From Anaerolineales bacterium (GTDB lineage Bacteria; Chloroflexota; Anaerolineae; 4572-78; J111): a stretch of DNA of 6,913 nucleotides. Below are positions 1-5,637 of the stretch, one piece after another. A model generated the notes under the pieces. The model was not told the DNA's origin. It made no database searches and saw nothing but the letters and a program-made list of their open reading frames with translations. The stretch spans positions 1 through 6,913 of the forward strand of contig JAAUSP010000418.1 in the NCBI GenBank assembly GCA_012032575.1, in the 5' to 3' direction. The first letter of the stretch is position 1, and each line of letters opens with the position of its first letter. The translations under genes and the position numbers were made by a program.

Positions 1-1
1 G

Positions 2-997
2 GCCCGGCTGATGCAGGCTGCCGCTCCCGGACGAAATCCCTGGTCAGCGCTAACTGCCCGCCAACCGGTCACCGATGCTTTTAGCTGGGACGACCTGCCG
101 CCGCTCAGAGTAAAAGGCAAAGCCGAGCCGGTCAAGGTGTTCAGCTTGAATGGACCCAAAGAACGCCAGGCGATTCATTTGCAGGAGCCAACTTATGCCC
201 TGCCTATGGTGGGGCGAGAAGCAGAGCTAAACCTGACCCGGCGGAAGTTGAACGAGGTTCTTGAGGGTCACGGCCAGATCGTTAGCATTGTCGCTGAAGC
301 CGGTATGGGCAAATCTCGACTGGTGGCCGAGATTATCCGGCTGGCTAATGATAATCAGATGGTGGCTTACGGCGGTGAGTGCCAATCTTACGGTACCAAC
401 ATCAGTTATCTGGCCTGGCATTCCATCTGGCGCGGCTTCTTCCACCTTGATTCTATCCGTGAAGTGCCGGAGCAGATTGCCCAACTGGAACAACAGCTCA
501 AGCTGATTGACCCGGCCCTGGCCCCTCGCCTGCCGCTTTTGGAAGTGGCGCTCAACATCCCTATTCCCGATAACGAATTGACCCAATCCTTTGATGCCAA
601 GCTGCGGAAATCTTCGCTGGAAGCGCTGCTGGTAGATTGTTTACGCGCCCGGGCCAGAAAAACACCTTTGCTATTGGTGCTGGAAAACTGTCACTGGCTC
701 GATCCTTTATCTCATGATTTGCTGGAAGAGATTGGGCGAACCATTGCCGACTTGCCGGTGCTGCTGGTCATGGCCCTGCGCCCGCCGGACCTGCACCGAT
801 TGCAAGTGCCTCGAGTGAGCCAACTGCCTCACTTTAGTGAAATTCCCCTGGCCGATTTTACCGATCAGGAAGCGGAACGACTCATTACCCTCAAGCTGCA
901 CCAATTTTTGGCGCACAGGCTGAACTGCCTCATGTTCTGGTTGAGCGCATCACCACTCGCGCCCAGGGCAACCCTTTCTACATTGAGGAACTCATAA
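2..997 (+). CDS. Cyclase-coupled STAND ATPase/TPR signalling protein, fragment 1 (cyclase end plus ATPase domain); partial and frameshifted
   Basis: This is the first visible piece of a large cytoplasmic signalling protein; its start lies upstream, because the frame is open to the window edge (A-R-L precedes the ATG at 11). Residues are counted from that ATG. Residues 1-47 look like the end of a class III adenylate/guanylate cyclase domain, with RLMQAAAPG and the hallmark LRVKGKAEPVKVFSL. An AAA/NACHT-like ATPase follows: entry motif MVGREAEL (66-73), Walker A AEAGMGKS (95-102), family motif GECQSYGTN (122-130) and a Walker B-like strand LLLVLENCHWLD (220-231). The Walker B strand carries Asn where relatives usually have Asp. 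Family members are thought to couple ATP binding and TPR-mediated sensing to cyclase output; that role is inferred. Real coding ends at about 909, where one T is missing from a T run; residues 300-328 are out-of-frame read-through. The sequel is the fragment from 910. Confidence is high for the family and moderate for the cyclase part, since its catalytic core is not visible. Confidence 0.85.
   Translation, partial: ARLMQAAAPGRNPWSALTARQPVTDAFSWDDLPPLRVKGKAEPVKVFSLNGPKERQAIHLQEPTYALPMVGREAELNLTRRKLNEVLEGHGQIVSIVAEAGMGKSRLVAEIIRLANDNQMVAYGGECQSYGTNISYLAWHSIWRGFFHLDSIREVPEQIAQLEQQLKLIDPALAPRLPLLEVALNIPIPDNELTQSFDAKLRKSSLEALLVDCLRARARKTPLLLVLENCHWLDPLSHDLLEEIGRTIADLPVLLVMALRPPDLHRLQVPRVSQLPHFSEIPLADFTDQEAERLITLKLHQFLAHRLNCLMFWLSASPLAPRATLSTLRNS
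905..909 (+). other. Frameshift site 1: T5 where T6 is expected
   Basis: The upstream frame reads L-H-Q-F and then turns nonsensical. With one extra T the run reads Q-F-F-G-A-Q-A-E-L-P-H-V-L and passes directly into the frame that carries the ATPase lid and TPRs. The extent of family-like sequence on both sides places the lost base in this run. Sequencing error or a real mutation cannot be told apart from the sequence alone. Confidence 0.8.
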
Positions 998-1056
998 ACT
1001 TTCTCCATGATCAAGGACTGGACCCCCATAACAACGAAGCCCTGGAACTTCTTGAT

Positions 1057-2460
1057 TTGCCCACCAGCCTGCACAGCCTGATCCTTAGCCGTATTGATCG
1101 CCTCAGCGAGAGCCAGAAAAGCATGGTCAAAGTGGCCAGTGTGATTGGCCGCCTGTTCAGAGCTGCCTGGCTCTGGGGCGTCTATCCCGAATTGGGCGAA
1201 CCCAACCGCATCAAAGCTGACCTCGACGTGTTGAGCCGGCTCGATTTGACCCCGCTGGATACACCCGAACCGGAGCTGTCCTATCTTTTTAAGCATGTTA
1301 TCACCCAGGAAGTAGCCTACGAGAGTTTACCCTACGCCACCCGGGCCATTCTGCACGATCAGTTGGGCTGGTTTATCGAGCGGGCTTACAGCGATAGTAT
1401 CGAGCAGTTTATTGATTTATTGGCCTTTCATTTTGAACGCAGCCATAACGAGGCTAAAAAACGGGAGTATTTGCGCAAGGCCGGCGAGATGGCTCAAGCG
1501 AACTACGCTAATGAGGCTGCCATTAGCTACTACGAGCGCCTTTTATCTCTCCTGTCCGAACCGGAGCAGGTGACGGTTATGCTCAAATTGAGCGAGGTAC
1601 TGCAACTGGTCGGACAGTGGAGCGAAGCCGGCGACCTGCTGCAACGATCTCTGCTATTAGCCGAGCAACTGGGCGACCAGTCGGCAAAAGCATGGTGCCA
1701 GACTCAGACAGGCGAACTATTCAGAAAGCAGGGTTTGTACGCTGAAGCAACAGCTTGGTTTGAGCGGGCCAAAGCCCGTTTTGAGGAGTTGGGAAATCAG
1801 GAAGGCGTGGCACAAGTGCTGCATTTTAACGGACATCTGGCTGATGGGCAGGGAGATTATGAAGCCGCCCGCGCTCTGTACGAAGCCAGCCTGGTTATTC
1901 GACGGGAATTGGGAGACAAAACCCGTATCGCCAGTTTGCTGAGCAATTTGGGGTTGGTAGCCCACCATCAAGGTGATTTTGAGTCGGCTCGCCGGCTTTA
2001 TGAGGAGAGCCTGGACCTGCGCTATGAATTGAAAGACAAGTGGGCTATAGGCGTTTCACTTAACAACCTGGGGTATTTGAATTTTGACCTGGGTGATTAT
2101 GAAGCAGCAGGAACTCAACTGGAAGTAGCCATTGGCCTCCAGCGGGAAGTTGGCGACAGACTCATGATGGCGATTGCCTTGAATAATCTGGGGAATGTAG
2201 CTCGCGCTCAGCACAACTATGCCGAAGCTCGCAGGCTGTATGAAGAAAGCTTAACTATTAACAAGGAACTGGGAGACCGGGAAGGTATTGCTTATTTGTT
2301 ACAGGATATTGGTGGTTTGGCTGCTTGCAAGGCCAATCCGAGCGTGCCCTGCGTTTGTTTGGCGCAGTTGAAGAACTGCGCCAGCAGATTGGAGCACCCC
2401 TTCCTCCAACCGAACTGGCTGGCTTTGAAAAAGCACTTGAAACAGCGCGTCAAGATTTAG
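1057..2460 (+). CDS. Same signalling protein, fragment 2: winged-helix-like linker and TPR array
   Basis: This is the middle of the gene that begins at the left edge, not an independent gene. The frame carries sensible protein from about 910 (A-E-L-P-H-V-L-V-E-R-I, then TTRAQGNPFYIEELINF, the usual ATPase C-terminal lid motif). TTG at 1057 is only the first start-like codon in this frame, and no ribosome-binding site is needed. Counting from 1057, residues 1-130 form the post-ATPase helical/winged-helix region, with LPTSLHSLILSRIDRL and FKHVITQEVAYESLP. Residues 131-210 are helical repeats. From 211 there are TPR units of exactly 40 residues, starting at 211, 251, 291, 331, 371 and 411, each with LG..., GDYEAAR and LYEESL type helices. 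TPRs usually bind protein partners or peptides, and here presumably control the ATPase. Real coding ends near 2327, where one base is missing. The last roughly 44 residues (Cys-rich, from AACKANPS onward) are out-of-frame read-through to the stop at 2460. Confidence 0.83.
   Translation: MPTSLHSLILSRIDRLSESQKSMVKVASVIGRLFRAAWLWGVYPELGEPNRIKADLDVLSRLDLTPLDTPEPELSYLFKHVITQEVAYESLPYATRAILHDQLGWFIERAYSDSIEQFIDLLAFHFERSHNEAKKREYLRKAGEMAQANYANEAAISYYERLLSLLSEPEQVTVMLKLSEVLQLVGQWSEAGDLLQRSLLLAEQLGDQSAKAWCQTQTGELFRKQGLYAEATAWFERAKARFEELGNQEGVAQVLHFNGHLADGQGDYEAARALYEASLVIRRELGDKTRIASLLSNLGLVAHHQGDFESARRLYEESLDLRYELKDKWAIGVSLNNLGYLNFDLGDYEAAGTQLEVAIGLQREVGDRLMMAIALNNLGNVARAQHNYAEARRLYEESLTINKELGDREGIAYLLQDIGGLAACKANPSVPCVCLAQLKNCASRLEHPFLQPNWLALKKHLKQRVKI
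1687..2406 (+). repeat. TPR array, six 120-bp (40-residue) units across two frames
   Basis: Units begin at about 1687, 1807, 1927, 2047, 2167 and 2287 with no drift in spacing. Recurrent elements are LLxNLGxVA in helix A, GDYEAARxLYEESL in helix B and a closing xxxELGDRxG linker. The 40-residue length, rather than the canonical 34, is typical of the kinesin-light-chain/TPR_12 type. The last unit crosses the frameshift at 2326-2328: its first half is in frame with fragment 2 and its second half with fragment 3. DNA identity between units is modest, so this is a protein repeat rather than a recent DNA duplication. Confidence 0.8.
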
Positions 2461-2546
2461 GTGATGCAGCGGGGACTTCAATTATAGCTGAAGGCCGGGC
2501 TATGTCGCTGGAAGCGGCGATAGACTACGCTTTTCAGGGAGATTGA
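2325..2546 (+). pseudogene. Same signalling protein, fragment 3: last TPR helix and conserved C-terminal tail
   Basis: This is the true C-terminus of the broken + strand gene, carried in a third frame. It reads QGQSERALRLFGAVEELRQQ, then IGAPLPPTELAGFEKAL, and ends with EGRAMSLEAAIDYAF before TGA at 2544-2546. That layout (RAxRLFGAxExLR, an APLPP linker, then GRAMSLEEAI) is the usual closing module of large TPR proteins with STAND ATPases, which is why it is placed as the continuation of fragment 2. The TTG at 2325 is an artefactual start. Inserting one base at 2326-2328 (for example TGC CAA from TGCAA) joins GGLAAC to QGQSERAL without a gap. No helix-turn-helix follows, so this is not a LuxR/MalT-type regulator at its C-terminus. 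Confidence 0.8.
2326..2328 (+). other. Frameshift site 2: one base missing before CAA
   Basis: GGT GGT TTG GCT GCT TG is in frame 1, and CAA GGC CAA TCC GAG CGT continues in frame 3. One added base, most simply C to give TGC CAA, restores GGLAACQGQSERAL. Again a short homopolymer (CC read as C) explains it. Confidence 0.75.
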
Positions 2547-2562
2547 TTTTGAAACAATAGGC

Positions 2563-2619
2563 AAAAAAATAAGGCCACCCCGTTTCTAAACTATACGGTA
2601 GTTTAGAAACGGGGTGGCC
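2563..2619 (-). terminator. Rho-independent terminator for the - strand peptidase gene
   Basis: A perfect 20-bp inverted repeat (2573-2592 with 2600-2619) is extendable by an A-T pair at 2593/2599, leaving a 5-nt loop. Its base is GC-rich (GGCCACCCCG). On the - strand it is followed by TTATTTTTTT (2563-2572 on the + strand as AAAAAAATAA). On the + strand nothing T-rich follows, so the orientation is clear. It lies about 50-95 bp beyond the peptidase stop. The stem is longer than most intrinsic terminators. Confidence 0.85.
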
Positions 2620-2627
2620 AGGTAAGT

Positions 2628-2669
2628 AAGGGGTGAACCAGTTTTCTGGTTCCACCCCTTGTTTTATTT
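2628..2669 (+). terminator. Rho-independent terminator for the + strand signalling gene
   Basis: The stem AAGGGGTG-AACCAG (2628-2641) pairs with CTGGTTCCACCCCTT (2646-2660), with a single bulged C on the right arm and a TTTT loop. It is followed by GTTTTATTTA on the + strand. It lies about 80 bp after the TGA at 2546 and its tail overlaps the peptidase stop codon (2668-2670). On the - strand no T tract follows, so it serves the + strand transcript. Confidence 0.82.
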
Positions 2670-5637
2670 AGGGGTTTGACATATTACCCCCGGCGAAATC
2701 ATCAATGATCGCATCCTGGATCTCGTGGAACCACAGGCCAATCTGACCGCCTTTGTTAGCATAGAAACTGCCGGCATCGGCGATGCCCACCAAAGTATTA
2801 TTGATATATAGCTCTACCTTGCCATTGGCCAAGGCCCGCGCGCCCAGGCGGTCGCCTTCTTGCACCGGGGTTGGCGGGGTGAAAGAACCCACCGTTAACC
2901 AGGTTCCATTATTCTTGCGAACCTCAACATCTATGTTACCGGTGTTGGCGTTATAGTTGACCATGATGGCCCCTGGACCATAATTATTGAGTCCTTGCAC
3001 TTTAAGCATGATGGTATGGAAGCCGCTGTTGGGGGCAAGCTTGATAAGTTTGATACAGGCAACTTGATTTGGTCCAAAAATGGTAGGTTTCCAATAGATT
3101 GGCCCGCCCTGCCACACTTTTACCTGCTGATCAATAATTTTATAGCCACTCCTGTTGCCGGCCCAATTGGTACTACTCAATCCGCCATTCGGCAGATTAA
3201 AAGTATCAAGGGTTTGTTCGCAGATATCAGTTAGTGTCAGTCCGCTTGTGGCTGTAGTCGGATTATAGCGTGGGTCATCCAGGGTTATCGTCGTCTCATC
3301 CCCCAGCGGAATTGACCCGCCAAAGTAGACATTGACAGTATAAGTACCGGGCGGCAAAGGCAGGCGGCCCAGAGTAGCCCGTCCCAGGAAATTGGTAATT
3401 ACGGCCTCGCTGTAAGTGCCGCCGCTTCCGGTTATTACAAAGACAACGGTCTTCTCAAACAAACGCCGTCCCAGGGCATCAGTCAAGGTAGCTGTCATCA
3501 GCTTATCGTCACTGGGGAGTCCCTGGGGAGCGGCGGGTTCAAGCGTCAACGCCGTGTTTTGCCGCTGAACCTGGAACTCAAACGTGTTTGGAGCAGCCGA
3601 GGCTGCATACGTGGTGTCGCCGGGGAAGGCAGCCCGAACTTCGTACTGATTAGGCGGCGTCCCCAAAATGGGGAGGGTGGCGGTGGCCCGGCCACTTCCG
3701 TTGGTAACGCCAATAGCGTTCTGTGAGCCGAGGCTAAAGATGACAACCTGATTGGGCAACTCTTGTCCATCTTGGTCGGTTAGCACAGCGCTAAACGTAG
3801 CATCTGCCCCGTAGCGACCGGAAGTAGCCCCAGGTGGATCAAGCAATAAGGCCGTAGCCTGTAACTCAGTTTCATCCACACCAGGAATGTAGTATGCACC
3901 CAGGTTGGTGGACATACTGACCAATCCTACCCCATTGACGGCCTGGACGATGTAACGGACGTTCTCCGGCGTCTCACCCAGGTCAAAGAGTCCTTCCCAT
4001 AGGGTTGAGTCTCCGCTATTTTGGGTCAGGTTCAAAGATTGCCAGGTACCATTGCAGGTATTTTCAGACGAGCAGACGGTGTAAGTTACCCATACTTCCT
4101 GGATGCCGGCTACCGGATCGCCAATCACCCTCATTCTAAAGTTGACGTCGCCTTCGGTAGTGATGGGGGCCGAAACCTTGGCAATAACTGGGGCTGCCGA
4201 CAAAGCTGGTGTGCCTTCAGCACCGAAAGAGGCGGTATTGTTGCTGTAGTACAGGCGGAAGTTCATACCCGAATACCGGCGAAGGGTGTTGGTTTCAGAA
4301 CCGGGCGAAGTTGATTTGAATTGGGCCGGCGTCACGGCCAGGCGAGTGGTAACGTTTTCGTTAGCCAGAGCCTCCAGATAATTCACACTCCACGGTTGAG
4401 TCGGGTAGAAAATGTCTGACAGGAAAGGCGTATGGACGCTGCGAATTTCGGTGGTCGGCGCGCCGGTCAAGGGCCGGACATTGGGAATATCCGTGTAGTT
4501 TCCACCCCGGAAGCCCACCCCTCGTAGTGCCAGGTTATCGGGCACAGTGACAGTGACATTCCGCACCAGCAGGGGCAAAACAGGTTCGCCTGGGTTGCTC
4601 AACACGCCGCTATCGCCGGCAAGATAGAGCGCCTCAACCGTTGCGTCAAGGTCATCTATATCCTGAAGTTCCACGGTACTTTCACTTAAAGCGGGATTTA
4701 GGGAGATGTCGGCAAATTGCAGGCCCAGCGTGGCCGCAGGGGCCTCGCTCACATTGCTGATGATGGTGTTATCACTCGGCGGGCTGAGGCGCGCGCCGGG
4801 CATATTGATGCTCAACATCGGCAGGCCAAAAATGGTTGCCTCGATCAGAGATTTTTCATGCAAGGCGCGGAGCTGCGGCGTCTGAGCCAGGTAGATTTGC
4901 TTGGCGTTTACCAGGGCCTGCCCAATGGAGACCGGCCCTGTGCCGGTGCGTAGTTGCCGGCTGAATTCCAGGTAAATGCGCTCGCTATATTCCAGAAAAT
5001 CGGTGTCGCCATACTGGTAGCCGGTCCCGCCGATAAAAGTCGCGCCTTTACGGGCAAATGCCTGGGCCCAGTCCGGTTCTGCGGTAATGCCGGGGATGCC
5101 ATGAGTATTGACGATATTGTAGCCGGAGTGGCAGCCGATGCTGAAAATGAGCGCATTTTCCAGGTTGACCGGCGAAGAAGTGAGATCGGTGGAGAGCAGG
5201 CGGGTTGCATAATCGGCGGCCAAAGCACTGCTGGCGCTGAAGTGCCCGCCCAGAAAGACGATGTCGTGCCGGTTATCCAGGAGTTGGTCCGCCAACTGAT
5301 CGGCCGTCCAGGCGCTGGGGTCCAGCGGGGACACATCGCGCCCGGTGATAAGATTATCGGCGCTTCCAGCCGGGATGCCTAAACCATTTTCAAGTTGCGT
5401 TTGGATTTCTACGGCGGCATCGGCGAAAAAGTCATAGCCGGTTACCAGGGCAGAGGAGGGCGTTGCTACCACGCCGTTGGTGGTGGTAAGGTAAGCATCC
5501 AGCATGCGGGTGGCGTCGGCGGCTGTTTCTACCAGGCGGCCTACCGGCAAATCGGGGATGGGTAAAGTGCTGACCTGAACCGACAGATCAACCTGAGAGC
5601 CATATTCATCCTGGCCGAGCACATAGTCAAGCCGCAA
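2668..5637 (-). CDS. Secreted C25-family (gingipain-like) cysteine peptidase, main part: catalytic core, Ig-like and jelly-roll modules; frameshifted
   Basis: This is the C-terminal three quarters of a large extracellular peptidase. The frame is meaningful from about 5702 (L-L-G-P-E-S-D-Y-I-P-P-V-D); TTG at 5637 is not the true start. Counted from 5637, residues 1-275 complete a clan CD, C25 catalytic domain: LPIPDLPVGRL (25-35), the probable catalytic His132 in IVFLGGHFS and nucleophile Cys169 in FSIGCHSGY, then GATFIGGTGYQYGD (198-211). Residues 285-480 are a beta-rich region and 485-585 an Ig/Fn3-like module with a likely Cys522-Cys528 disulfide. Two bacterial Ig-like repeats follow (about 591-690 and 694-788). 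Residues 801-985 are a concanavalin/LamG-type jelly roll ending in AIIDDFAGG, with Cys806 and Cys861. No membrane helix, sortase motif or type IX signal is visible at the C-terminus. By family it should cleave proteins outside the cell; specificity cannot be read here. It is convergent with the signalling gene. Confidence 0.88.
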   Translation of the reverse strand: MRLDYVLGQDEYGSQVDLSVQVSTLPIPDLPVGRLVETAADATRMLDAYLTTTNGVVATPSSALVTGYDFFADAAVEIQTQLENGLGIPAGSADNLITGRDVSPLDPSAWTADQLADQLLDNRHDIVFLGGHFSASSALAADYATRLLSTDLTSSPVNLENALIFSIGCHSGYNIVNTHGIPGITAEPDWAQAFARKGATFIGGTGYQYGDTDFLEYSERIYLEFSRQLRTGTGPVSIGQALVNAKQIYLAQTPQLRALHEKSLIEATIFGLPMLSINMPGARLSPPSDNTIISNVSEAPAATLGLQFADISLNPALSESTVELQDIDDLDATVEALYLAGDSGVLSNPGEPVLPLLVRNVTVTVPDNLALRGVGFRGGNYTDIPNVRPLTGAPTTEIRSVHTPFLSDIFYPTQPWSVNYLEALANENVTTRLAVTPAQFKSTSPGSETNTLRRYSGMNFRLYYSNNTASFGAEGTPALSAAPVIAKVSAPITTEGDVNFRMRVIGDPVAGIQEVWVTYTVCSSENTCNGTWQSLNLTQNSGDSTLWEGLFDLGETPENVRYIVQAVNGVGLVSMSTNLGAYYIPGVDETELQATALLLDPPGATSGRYGADATFSAVLTDQDGQELPNQVVIFSLGSQNAIGVTNGSGRATATLPILGTPPNQYEVRAAFPGDTTYAASAAPNTFEFQVQRQNTALTLEPAAPQGLPSDDKLMTATLTDALGRRLFEKTVVFVITGSGGTYSEAVITNFLGRATLGRLPLPPGTYTVNVYFGGSIPLGDETTITLDDPRYNPTTATSGLTLTDICEQTLDTFNLPNGGLSSTNWAGNRSGYKIIDQQVKVWQGGPIYWKPTIFGPNQVACIKLIKLAPNSGFHTIMLKVQGLNNYGPGAIMVNYNANTGNIDVEVRKNNGTWLTVGSFTPPTPVQEGDRLGARALANGKVELYINNTLVGIADAGSFYANKGGQIGLWFHEIQDAIIDDFAGGNMSNP

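Noticed and set aside
2325..2460. Programmed ribosomal frameshifting between fragments 2 and 3
   Set aside because: There is no slippery heptamer or downstream pseudoknot visible at 2326-2328, and similar one-base losses occur elsewhere in the window in unrelated contexts.
2299..2481. Small - strand gene at the end of the signalling gene
   Set aside because: It lies opposite conserved TPR and C-terminal tail sequence and has no own signals or family resemblance.
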